Shown here piece by piece: positions 9,220-17,073 of a stretch of 64,000 bases of DNA. The notes under the pieces are model-generated. The model had not been told where the DNA came from. It worked only from the letters and a program-made list of their open reading frames with translations, and ran no database searches. The DNA comes from JBDHDH01 sp039591615 (GTDB lineage: Bacteria > Gemmatimonadota > Gemmatimonadetes > Gemmatimonadales > GWC2-71-9), in the NCBI GenBank assembly GCA_039591615.1, contig JBDHDH010000027.1:1-64000 (forward strand), given 5' to 3'. A program made the translations under genes and the position numbers. Position 1 is the stretch's first letter; each line of letters starts with the position of its first letter.

Positions 9220-9702
9220 ATGACGCAAGACGCACGGAAGGAGCGCCTGTTGGCGTCGGAATCGCCAGTGTCCTACGTGAAAGAGATTCTGGAGCGTGAG
9301 GCGGAAACCCGAGAGCCGGCTGCCCAGCCACGCCGCAGGGTCCAGGGGCCTCTGCTGCTGGTCCTGCTGAGCGTGGCGGCCACGCTCACCGTCTGGAACG
9401 TGATGGCGATGACCGGTGGTGGTGTCGACTCGTTGAACGCTGCAGAGGAAGAAGCGTCGGCGCGCTTCACCGTCTACCTCATTGCCCAAACGCTGGAGAC
9501 GCACCGAGACTCCACCGGGACATTCCCTCCGACTCTGGAGACGCTGAACGTCAACGAGGAGGGCGTACGATACACCTCGACCGGCAATGCGTACGAGCTC
9601 ACGGCAAAGTTCGCAGAGGGGCAGATCGTGTACCGCTCCGGTGAGGACCTCTCGGCGTTTGCACGGGCCTTCGAACAACTCGCACGGAAGCGGGCGCAAT
9701 GA
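9220..9702 (+). CDS. Single-pass membrane protein of the pilus/secretion cluster
   Basis: 160 residues with a basic, proline-rich N-terminal cytoplasmic part (about 1-43), one transmembrane helix around GPLLLVLLSVAATLTVWNVM (about 44-63) and an extracytoplasmic C-terminal part with a pilin-head flavour (LETHRDSTGTFPPTLETLN, GVRYTSTGNAYELTAKF). Pseudopilins often carry that age-and-length pattern, yet there is no prepilin peptidase site. It lies between the ATPase and a pseudopilin and overlaps the latter by ATGA. I infer a minor pilin-like or assembly protein; the family is not recognised. Confidence 0.8.
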   Translation: MTQDARKERLLASESPVSYVKEILEREAETREPAAQPRRRVQGPLLLVLLSVAATLTVWNVMAMTGGGVDSLNAAEEEASARFTVYLIAQTLETHRDSTGTFPPTLETLNVNEEGVRYTSTGNAYELTAKFAEGQIVYRSGEDLSAFARAFEQLARKRAQ

Positions 9703-10148
9703 ACCGGCGAGGTATGACGTTCGTCGAGCTCATGATCGTCATCACGATCTTGGGGATAGTCGCGAACATCGCCATCCCGAAAGTTCGCGACGCCCGCCGC
9801 CGAGCCACGGCGGCTAACGTGATTGGGGACTTCGTCGTGGTTCGAGCAGCGGCCTTCGACCGCTATGCCGCCGTGGGGGGCTATCCGAGTTCCAGCAATT
9901 GGGGCGAGGTACCCCCCGAGTTCGTTACATCACTGCCTCTGGGCTTCTCGTTCGATCAGGCCGACGTCAGCTATCGATGGCGTCGTTGGTCGATGGGCAA
10001 AGGCGGGCCAGGGGGGAGCGGACCATCCATGCTCTTGGGACTCCAGATCAAGAGCCAAGACCGGAGACTCATGGAATCGATCAAAGGGCTGTACGGTGGA
10101 CCACTGGCATTCGGCAGCGCCACACAGGTGACGCTGGTGATCGAATAA
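9699..10148 (+). CDS. Type II secretion/type IV pilus pseudopilin
   Basis: 149 residues with a textbook class III signal: RRG then MTFVELMIVITILGIVANIA, with cleavage expected after the glycine and the conserved E at mature position 5. The hydrophobic N-terminal helix is followed by a variable head containing GGYPSSSNWG and a GGPLAFGSAT loop near the end, as in GspG/PilE-like minor pilins. It is coupled by ATGA to the preceding membrane protein. A prepilin peptidase is needed for maturation; none is present in this window. Confidence 0.9.
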   Translation: MNRRGMTFVELMIVITILGIVANIAIPKVRDARRRATAANVIGDFVVVRAAAFDRYAAVGGYPSSSNWGEVPPEFVTSLPLGFSFDQADVSYRWRRWSMGKGGPGGSGPSMLLGLQIKSQDRRLMESIKGLYGGPLAFGSATQVTLVIE

Positions 10149-10185
10149 GGTTCGTCGGCAGTCCGCGCGAAAGGCCACAAGAGTC

Positions 10186-11307
10186 ATGACAGGTACTCAA
10201 ACCCCACCGGTCCCGACGCTCATCGTAGACGATGAACGTCCCCTTCGTGAGGCCCTCGCTCGGTACCTCAGCAGAGTAGGGTTCCGAGTGACGACCGTCG
10301 ATTCCGGTCAAGCCGCCCTCGAGCACCTCCAGGCGAATGATGTCTCGGTGATGCTCCTCGACATCCGGATGCCGGGCATGAGCGGCGTCGACGTTGTGCC
10401 TCAAGCACTGGACATAGATCCAAATCTCGCCATCCTGATGCTCACTGCCGTGGCGCACGCATCCAGCGCCACCCGTTGCCTCCAGGGCGGGGCGATGGAT
10501 TACCTCACAAAACCGGTCGAACTCACCGAGCTGCTTGGCGCGATAAACCGCGCGCTCCGCCAGCGCGAAACAATGATGCAGAGCCGCGAGATGACTAACT
10601 GGTTGCATCGAGAATTGGTGCGTCGGGGCCACGAGTTTAGCTGGGAGCAGCATAGGCAAGGGAAGATCACCCTGGCGACGCTCGAAACCATGGTCAACAC
10701 ACTCGAGGCCAAGAATCCGTATCTGGTCGGGCACTCCGCCCGAGTCGCCGCGTTTGCCACGACCATCGCGGATGAGCTGGGACTTCCTGCGAAGGAACTC
10801 GAGCACATCAGAATCGCCGCCCGCCTACACGACCTGGGTAAGGTCGGCATCCGCGAGGAAGTGGTGAACAAAGAGGGACCGCTTACTGAAGAGGAATACG
10901 AGCACATACGAGAGCACTCGGCGATCGGGTTCCAGATCCTCGACCCGTTGCCGGACATCGGACCAATCGCTGGTTACGTACGCAGCCATCACGAGCATTG
11001 GGACGGCAGCGGATATCCCGACGGCCTGCGCGGCGAAGATATCCCTTTAGGCGCACGGATCGTATGCGCTGCGGAAGTATACGACGCTCTAACGAGCCCT
11101 CGACCCTACCGTGACACATTTTCGAGCGAAGCCGCGCTCGAGCGTATGGAACAACTGAAGGGCACCGTACTCGACCCCGGGATCCTGGAAGCACTCGAGG
11201 CAGCGCTGAAGCGACAACGGCACATGCCGCCGGCCGAGGACCCGCCCGCGACACCCCAGGTCGCAGCGACTGCGGAGAGAGATCATGGCAATCGGACACT
11301 GGTTTAA
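10186..11307 (+). CDS. HD-GYP response regulator (cyclic-di-GMP phosphodiesterase)
   Basis: 373 residues. The receiver (LIVDDERPLREAL, phospho-site D59 in MLLDIRMPG, YLTKPVE) is joined by a helical linker to an HD-GYP domain with LHDLGKVGIREEV, EHSAIG, HHEHWDGSGYPDGL and AAEVYDALT. These are the metal-binding and GYP residues of active c-di-GMP phosphodiesterases. It is similar over its length to the protein at 27251. Following an ATPase-receiver and pilin genes, it probably ties c-di-GMP turnover to surface appendage function. The gene overlaps the start of the next one by 23 bases. Confidence 0.93.
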   Translation: MTGTQTPPVPTLIVDDERPLREALARYLSRVGFRVTTVDSGQAALEHLQANDVSVMLLDIRMPGMSGVDVVPQALDIDPNLAILMLTAVAHASSATRCLQGGAMDYLTKPVELTELLGAINRALRQRETMMQSREMTNWLHRELVRRGHEFSWEQHRQGKITLATLETMVNTLEAKNPYLVGHSARVAAFATTIADELGLPAKELEHIRIAARLHDLGKVGIREEVVNKEGPLTEEEYEHIREHSAIGFQILDPLPDIGPIAGYVRSHHEHWDGSGYPDGLRGEDIPLGARIVCAAEVYDALTSPRPYRDTFSSEAALERMEQLKGTVLDPGILEALEAALKRQRHMPPAEDPPATPQVAATAERDHGNRTLV

Positions 11308-11968
11308 GCTTCAGCACCTGCCCCACGCACCGCCATTCAGGCCACGCTTCTGGGCCTACTGCATTGCGGCATACCTCATGCCAATCATCGTTCAGATCGT
11401 GTTGCCCGACGAACCGGGCACGACCGACGAATTGGTATGGCTCGTCACGTTGGCACCAGCGTTCCTGCTATCGCTTCATTATGGTCTCAGAGGATCTTTG
11501 ATGGGCCTATTGGCAGGGACCATCTTGCTGATCGTCGTACAGGTAATCGTCGCACTCAGATTCACTCCGGACGACTGGCACGTGACGGTCCCCATCTACA
11601 TTGCCTACGGATCGTTGACCATCACCGTGGGCTGGCTCTCCGAGGAGCTCCATGTCTTCTATGGGCGCGCGCTCAAGAACGAGCGATTGGCGAGCATCGG
11701 GGAGTTCGCCGTCAGCGTGCAGCATGAGATCAACAACGCCCTTTTCGCCATTACGGCGGAGAGCCAGTTTCTGCTCGCGGGTCCCGGTCTCGCAGAGAGT
11801 CAGCAGGCGGCAGTGAAGAACATTTACGAATCAGGCAAACGCATCACGCGTACGGTCGAGACGCTGACGAGTCTCGCCACTGCGCCCACGAGCACATACC
11901 TCGATGACTTGAAGATGGTCGATCTGCAAAAGGCGGAGACGAAGAAAGTCGCCCGCATGCTCTCCTAG
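11285..11968 (+). CDS. Membrane protein with histidine-kinase dimerisation domain but no ATPase domain
   Basis: 227 residues: about four hydrophobic segments (residues 18-120), then a coiled HisKA-type helix pair with the H-box VSVQHEINNALFAI, close to the NtrB-type HEINNPL. The protein ends about 80 residues after the histidine, so the HATPase_c domain is absent. It could be a phosphotransfer partner for the neighbouring receivers, or the stump of a deleted kinase. Directly after the TAG stop, in the same frame, the sequence reads LRYPRISEGLESLRGHPPFE, resembling the C-terminal end of TPR/kinase proteins, which points to a past deletion. Confidence 0.75.
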   Translation: MAIGHWFKLQHLPHAPPFRPRFWAYCIAAYLMPIIVQIVLPDEPGTTDELVWLVTLAPAFLLSLHYGLRGSLMGLLAGTILLIVVQVIVALRFTPDDWHVTVPIYIAYGSLTITVGWLSEELHVFYGRALKNERLASIGEFAVSVQHEINNALFAITAESQFLLAGPGLAESQQAAVKNIYESGKRITRTVETLTSLATAPTSTYLDDLKMVDLQKAETKKVARMLS

Positions 11969-12091
11969 CTCCGCTACCCCCGGATATCGGAGGGCCTCGA
12001 ATCACTCCGAGGGCATCCGCCCTTTGAGGCACTGCTCGCGCCCAAAGAGGACAACGCCCCGCGGGGCGAGCAAAGGGTGGCGCTGGTTGCT

Positions 12092-12679
12092 TTAACGTCG
12101 GAGCTGGATGCCGATCGTTCCGTACAGCGCAACGCCGTTGGGCGCTTTATCTACGATCAAGTACTTCGTCTCGAGCCCGACGTATACCGGCCCCAATGGC
12201 ACGGCGACGAGGGCTCCGGGCGCGAACGCCACGTCGCTGTTGCTACTGGAGCTCGCCGTACCGCCCATCGTCCTGTCGCGGGTGACCCGGCTGAGGCCGA
12301 TCGCGCTTCCCGTCCGAACGATGACGGGTGCCTTGAGCCGTGTGAAGCCCAACTCACCACCGTAGAACACTAGGCTCAAGTCGTCCCTGTCGACGCGGTT
12401 CCCGAGATCCAGTTTCAGCCGCCCGCCGAAGTGATAGAGCAGGGTTGCGCCAACGAAAGCGTCCACCTGACCCAGCGGGACAGAGAGCGTCGCGGCACCA
12501 CCGATGGCGCCACTGTAGAGATTGTTGAGGTCCGTGGGCTGACCCTGTGCGAGTCCTAGTCCCAGTGCTTTTTCGGACCATCCCCATCCTCCCAGACCGC
12601 GGAGATCGATAGTCTGGGCGGGCAGGATCGAAGCGACTCCCACGGTCAACAGCGCGGTCAACATCCAAATGCTCTTCAC
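12092..12679 (-). CDS. Secreted or outer-membrane beta-barrel protein
   Basis: 195 residues from a GTG at 12679 with AGGAGG nine bases upstream (reading frame open to 12730). The signal peptide is KSIWMLTALLTVGVASILPA followed by QT. The rest is rich in alternating glycine/hydrophobic strands (VPLGQVDAFVGATLLYHFGG, LVAVPLGPVYVGLETKYL) and ends in QLRR, consistent with a small eight-stranded barrel. It stands alone between the truncated kinase and the efflux operon. No specific family recognised. Confidence 0.75.
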   Translation of the reverse strand: MKSIWMLTALLTVGVASILPAQTIDLRGLGGWGWSEKALGLGLAQGQPTDLNNLYSGAIGGAATLSVPLGQVDAFVGATLLYHFGGRLKLDLGNRVDRDDLSLVFYGGELGFTRLKAPVIVRTGSAIGLSRVTRDRTMGGTASSSSNSDVAFAPGALVAVPLGPVYVGLETKYLIVDKAPNGVALYGTIGIQLRR

Positions 12680-12844
12680 GGCTCTTCCTCCGGTCGTTGT
12701 CACGTAACCGTCCAACCATGCGTGACCCATCCTCGTGTGCCGGTGAAGACCCCATGATGAGATCGTGAAGGTCGGCGTGTTGCACGGCGGCAGGGGACGA
12801 GGCTATGTCCCTACGCCCCCCGAGCAGCGACACGCGACGGCTCA

Positions 12845-14509
12845 TTACGAGTACTGGAATCCCTTGTAGCTCACCCGGAAGAACAACGAATAGAGCACGG
12901 GCACCACGCCCAGCGTCAGAACCGTCGCGAACAGCAGCCCGAACAGAATAGCGATGGCCATGGGCTCGAACATCACACCCCCTCCGAGCCACAGCGGTAG
13001 CAGACCACCCACAGTGGTCATCGTCGTCAAGAGGATCGGCCGCATCCTGCGTTGCGCCGCTTCCACTACGGCCCGCGATGGCTCGAGTCCGTTCTCGTCT
13101 ATCTCGATGCGGATTCGGTCGAGGAGCACGATGGCGTTGTTGATGACGATCCCCGCGAGAGCGATCACGCCCAGCAGCGTCATGAACCCGAAATACGATC
13201 CGGTGACCAGCAGGCCGATGACCACGCCGATCAGACCGAGGGGAATGGTGAGCATGATGATCAGGGGCCGGCGGACGGAGTTGAACTGCCCCACCAGAAG
13301 AATGATGATGATGAACACCGCGATGGGGAGCTTTGCACCGATGGACTGCTGCGACTCGATGGACGTTTCAGCTTCCCCACCGATTTCGAACAGGTACCCA
13401 AGTGGCCAGCCCGCACTCTGATCCTCCAGCCACGGCACGAGCCGCGCGTTGACCTGTGCCGCCGTGACGCCGGGTACGAGCTCGGCGCTCACGGTCACCG
13501 TCTTTTGCCGGTTGCGCCGCAGGATCTTCGATGGCTCCCACACGACCTTGAGATCCGCCACCTGCTTGAGCGGAACGGACTGCCCGGTCGCCTGGGCGTA
13601 GATGTTGAGGCTCTCGACCTTGCCGAGATCCTCACGATCCGCCGCAACCGAACGCATGACGACGGGAATGACCTTGTCGTCCTCGCGATACTGCGTGGTC
13701 TCGAAGCCCGAGAGCACCGTCTGCAAGGACACGGCGATATCACGACTGGATATGCCCGCTCGGCGAGCCCGTGGTTGGCTCACGTCCACGAACAGCTTCT
13801 TCGTTCGCTGACCCCAGTCGTCGCTGATGCTGCGGGCGCCGGGGATCCCTCGGAGCTGTTCTTTCACCGCATCCATGAGCGCGAAGAGCTCTTCGGGGTC
13901 CCGCCCGGAGATGCGGACTTGCACAGGTGCCTCGATTGGCGGACCGATGGCCGCCGGCTTGACAATGGCCGTCAGGTCGGGGAACCGGTCGAGAGTGAAC
14001 CGCTCGATCTTCGGGATGATCTCATCGACGACGCCCCGCGATGTGGTATTGACGATGGCGTAGGCATAGTTGGGACTGGATGGCTCCGGCGTGTAGGCGA
14101 GGAGATAGTTTGGCGCTCCCTGGCCGACGAACACCGACCAGTTCACGACACCCTCCACCCGGCCCTCAGCGCTGTCCGCCATGAGGGAGTCTGCGAGGAA
14201 GCGCTGGAACGCGTTGACCACCTGCTCCGTGCGCTCGATGGGCGTTCCCAGTGGCATCTCGAGCTCGGCGGTGAGCAACGCCCGGTCCGAGGGTGGGAAG
14301 AAGATGTTGGGTACGAACCGAAACCCAAACATCGCGACGACGAAGATGGCGACGACGGCACCCAAAAAGCGCCAGCGGTGCCGCAATGACGAGACGAGGA
14401 ACTCCCGATAGCGTCGGTAGAACGGCGAGTCGAAGCTCTGCCGCTCCGGGCTCGACTTCACCTTCATGAACCGGAAGCACAGCAGGGGAATCATGGTGAG
14501 CGACAGCAC
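12845..14509 (-). CDS. RND efflux transporter, C-terminal part (frame-disrupted)
   Basis: The second half of an inner-membrane RND pump, which exports drugs or other solutes using the proton gradient. It starts in SWVLSLTMIPLLCFRFMKV, the end of TM6, and carries the second periplasmic porter domain and the C-terminal TM block (GVVIGLLVTGSYFGFMTLLG, NAIVLLDRIRIEID, RPILLTTMTTVGG). The family is about 1000-1050 residues; the two parts here add up to nearly that. The 554-residue frame begins at a GTG that is only an open-frame artefact, because the natural start is in the part at 14491-15885. A small deletion near 14513 separates the two. Confidence 0.85.
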   Translation of the reverse strand: MLSLTMIPLLCFRFMKVKSSPERQSFDSPFYRRYREFLVSSLRHRWRFLGAVVAIFVVAMFGFRFVPNIFFPPSDRALLTAELEMPLGTPIERTEQVVNAFQRFLADSLMADSAEGRVEGVVNWSVFVGQGAPNYLLAYTPEPSSPNYAYAIVNTTSRGVVDEIIPKIERFTLDRFPDLTAIVKPAAIGPPIEAPVQVRISGRDPEELFALMDAVKEQLRGIPGARSISDDWGQRTKKLFVDVSQPRARRAGISSRDIAVSLQTVLSGFETTQYREDDKVIPVVMRSVAADREDLGKVESLNIYAQATGQSVPLKQVADLKVVWEPSKILRRNRQKTVTVSAELVPGVTAAQVNARLVPWLEDQSAGWPLGYLFEIGGEAETSIESQQSIGAKLPIAVFIIIILLVGQFNSVRRPLIIMLTIPLGLIGVVIGLLVTGSYFGFMTLLGVIALAGIVINNAIVLLDRIRIEIDENGLEPSRAVVEAAQRRMRPILLTTMTTVGGLLPLWLGGGVMFEPMAIAILFGLLFATVLTLGVVPVLYSLFFRVSYKGFQYS

Positions 14510-15885
14510 CCAGGATCTCCCGTGTCCGATTCCGCCAGGAAGATCGGCAGGAACGCCGCTGCGGTGGTGAGGGAAGACGTCAGGAGAGGGATCCGCAGCT
14601 CGTTTGCAGAGTCAACCGCCGCCTCGAGCCTCCCCTTTCCGCTCGCCATCTGCACCATGATGGACTCCGACATCACGATGGCGTTGTCCACGAGCATTCC
14701 CAGGGCGATGATCAGGGCCGCCAGCGATACCTGGTCGAGGCCGACGTCGAAGAACGACATGACCATGAAGCTCATGAGGATCGTCATGGGGACGAGCGAC
14801 GCCACGAGAACTCCGGTTCGCAACCCGAGTGTGACGAGCATGACCAGGGCAACGATGCCGACGGCTTGCAAGAGGTTGCGGACGAAATTGTCGACCTTGC
14901 GGTCGACGTAGCCTGGCTGAAACGCCACGATGTCGAATTCGATGCCGATGGGGTATTGGGCCTCGAGCCGCCTCATGAGTGCACGCACGTTCTCGCCCAG
15001 GGCGACCAGGTTCCCGCCCTCACGCATCGAAATCGCTAGCGCCAGCGCAGGGACACCGGAGGAGTACGCCCTCGACTGCGGCGGATCGACGTACCCGCGC
15101 TCCACGGACGCGATGTCCTCGAGGTATACCACCTCCGCACGACCAGGCAGATTGATCACCGAGCGCCGGAGGTCCTCGACGGACTCGAAGTTCCCCGAAG
15201 GCTCGAGACTGATCCGTTCGTCACCGGTCGTGATGCTGCCACCGGGAATGATGATGTTTCGCGCTTCCAGAATGGCTCGGAGTTGGCCCGGGGAGAGACC
15301 CAGCTCAGCGAGGCGAGCATTGCTGTACTCGACGAAGATTCGCTCCTCTTGCGCCCCGTGGACCTCTACTTTGGCGACATCGGGAAGGCGGAGGACCTCG
15401 TCCCGCACGTCGTCGGCAACGTCCTTCAGCTCGGCGTAGTTGAACCCCTCACCTGTGACCGTCACAATCGTTCCGAACACATCCCCCATCTCGTCATTGA
15501 CGATCGGTCCAATCGTTCCTTCCGGCAGCGTCGGGCGTGCCTCGTCGATCTTGCGCCGCAGATCGTCCCAGATCGGGCGCATCGTCCGGTAGCTCTTCTT
15601 GATGTTCACGAAGATCACCGAGACGCCCGTTTTCGATTCGCTGCTCACGAAGTCCAGCTCCGGCATCTCCATGACGACTTCTTCGATCTTGTCCGTGACG
15701 AGCTGCTCCACCCGCGGCGGGCTGGCGCCGGGGAAGTACGTCACGATCATGGCCACCCGAACGATGAATCCCGGATCTTCCGCGCGGGTCAGGCCCCGAT
15801 AGGCGTTCATTCCACCGAAAGCCACGAGGATCAACGCCACGGTAGTGATGCGGTTTTTCTCGATTGCAGCTCGCGTGATGTTCAT
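14491..15885 (-). CDS. RND efflux transporter, N-terminal part (frame-disrupted)
   Basis: The first half of the same RND pump: MNITRAAIEKNRITTVALIL (TM1), the first porter domain, and TM2-TM5 with the proton-relay stretch ALGMLVDNAIVMSESI. The frame is normal up to FLPIFLAESDTG and then runs into DPGCCRSP and a stop. In intact homologues ESxTGEYTAPxF and about ten more residues lead into SWVLSLT. Here about 15 residues are missing and the loss is not a multiple of three, so the pump is split. Either the pump is dead or this is an assembly fault. The adaptor gene lies 75 bases upstream and appears intact. Confidence 0.85.
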   Translation of the reverse strand: MNITRAAIEKNRITTVALILVAFGGMNAYRGLTRAEDPGFIVRVAMIVTYFPGASPPRVEQLVTDKIEEVVMEMPELDFVSSESKTGVSVIFVNIKKSYRTMRPIWDDLRRKIDEARPTLPEGTIGPIVNDEMGDVFGTIVTVTGEGFNYAELKDVADDVRDEVLRLPDVAKVEVHGAQEERIFVEYSNARLAELGLSPGQLRAILEARNIIIPGGSITTGDERISLEPSGNFESVEDLRRSVINLPGRAEVVYLEDIASVERGYVDPPQSRAYSSGVPALALAISMREGGNLVALGENVRALMRRLEAQYPIGIEFDIVAFQPGYVDRKVDNFVRNLLQAVGIVALVMLVTLGLRTGVLVASLVPMTILMSFMVMSFFDVGLDQVSLAALIIALGMLVDNAIVMSESIMVQMASGKGRLEAAVDSANELRIPLLTSSLTTAAAFLPIFLAESDTGDPGCCRSP

Positions 15886-15960
15886 GATTGATCGATCACG
15901 TGTGGTTGTTGCCTCGAATCAACCGTGCATCGTCTTCCTGGCGTCGGCTGTGCGTTGCGT

Positions 15961-17049
15961 TCACGTTCTGAGCCGAACTCGAAGCCCATCCTGAATCCGT
16001 GTTACGCCAGCGGTCACCACCCGATCCCCGTCGCTGAGCCCACTCAGGATCTCCAGTCCGTCACCTGTCAGCTCGCCCACGGTGACCGCCCGCCGGTGCA
16101 CCACGCCCAGTCCCGAGTCGGAGGGCTCGACGACGAAGACAAACCGCCCGCTGCGATCCTCGCCCACCGCGACGGGGGGAACGACGAAGAGGTCCCGACC
16201 GGCGGTTGCGGCAAATCGAAACGCAACCTCGGCCGCCATGCCCGCCCTGACTGCCGGGTCGGCTTCCGTCAGCCGCACGCGGACTGGGAAGGTCGTTCCC
16301 AGGCGCGTCGCGGTGACACCAACCTCGGTGATCCGGGCGTCGAATGTTCTCCCTGGCACTGCGTCGAAGGTCACGCTCACCGGGCTGCCCTCGCGGACGT
16401 CGGCGATGACCACCCCCGGGACGGCGACCTGGACTTCGAGCTCCGAGCCGGAGGTGAGCACCGCCACCACCTTCCCCGATCCTACGTTCTCGTTCACTTC
16501 CACCGACACCGACGCGATGGCACCACCTTGCGGGGCTCGGAGGCGGGTGAACCTCAGCTGCCGGCGTGCCAGCTCCAGGCGATTCTGCGCGGACGCCACT
16601 GCCTCAGCGGAAGCTTCCGCGGCGGTTCGTGCCACGTCCAGATCGCTGAGCGACGCATTGTTGCTTTCGTACAGCGCCCGCACCCGCTCATAGCTTGCGT
16701 CCGCGTTGCGGGATTCAGCTTGCGCGCGGCGCAGCGCGGCCTCGGCGTCCTGCACCTGCAGCTGATAATCCACGGGATCGAGTTCGGCGATCAGATCGCC
16801 AGCGGCAACGCTGTCACCGACCGCCACCGCGAGGCGCCGCACCGTCCCCGCCACCCGGAAGCTCAAGCCCGATTCCACACCGGCCTCGGCGACTCCCGAG
16901 AACGTTCGCATCCGGGACCCACCCGACCTGAACACCTGCTCGTATCTCACGGGTCGGATGAGCGGTTCCTCTTCGGTCTCTCCTCCGCACGCGGTCAGCA
17001 GCAGCAATACCGAAAAACCGATGTAACCCGCAGAACGACGACGTGTCAT
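15961..17049 (-). CDS. RND efflux periplasmic adaptor lipoprotein (HlyD/MFP family)
   Basis: 362 residues. A lipobox (LLLLTAC, Cys about residue 21) makes it an inner-membrane-anchored lipoprotein. The barrel-sandwich halves (SGLSFRVAGTVRRLAVAVGDSV and RLRAPQGGAIASVSVEVNENV) flank an alpha-helical hairpin, followed by a beta-barrel with RVRLTEADPAVRAGMAAEVAF and a membrane-proximal end (LSDGDRVVTAGVTRIQDGLRV). It bridges the RND pump and the TolC-like channel encoded on either side in one minus-strand operon. Confidence 0.93.
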   Translation of the reverse strand: MTRRRSAGYIGFSVLLLLTACGGETEEEPLIRPVRYEQVFRSGGSRMRTFSGVAEAGVESGLSFRVAGTVRRLAVAVGDSVAAGDLIAELDPVDYQLQVQDAEAALRRAQAESRNADASYERVRALYESNNASLSDLDVARTAAEASAEAVASAQNRLELARRQLRFTRLRAPQGGAIASVSVEVNENVGSGKVVAVLTSGSELEVQVAVPGVVIADVREGSPVSVTFDAVPGRTFDARITEVGVTATRLGTTFPVRVRLTEADPAVRAGMAAEVAFRFAATAGRDLFVVPPVAVGEDRSGRFVFVVEPSDSGLGVVHRRAVTVGELTGDGLEILSGLSDGDRVVTAGVTRIQDGLRVRLRT

Positions 17050-17073
17050 GGCCCACCCCGCAGTAGGAACTGC

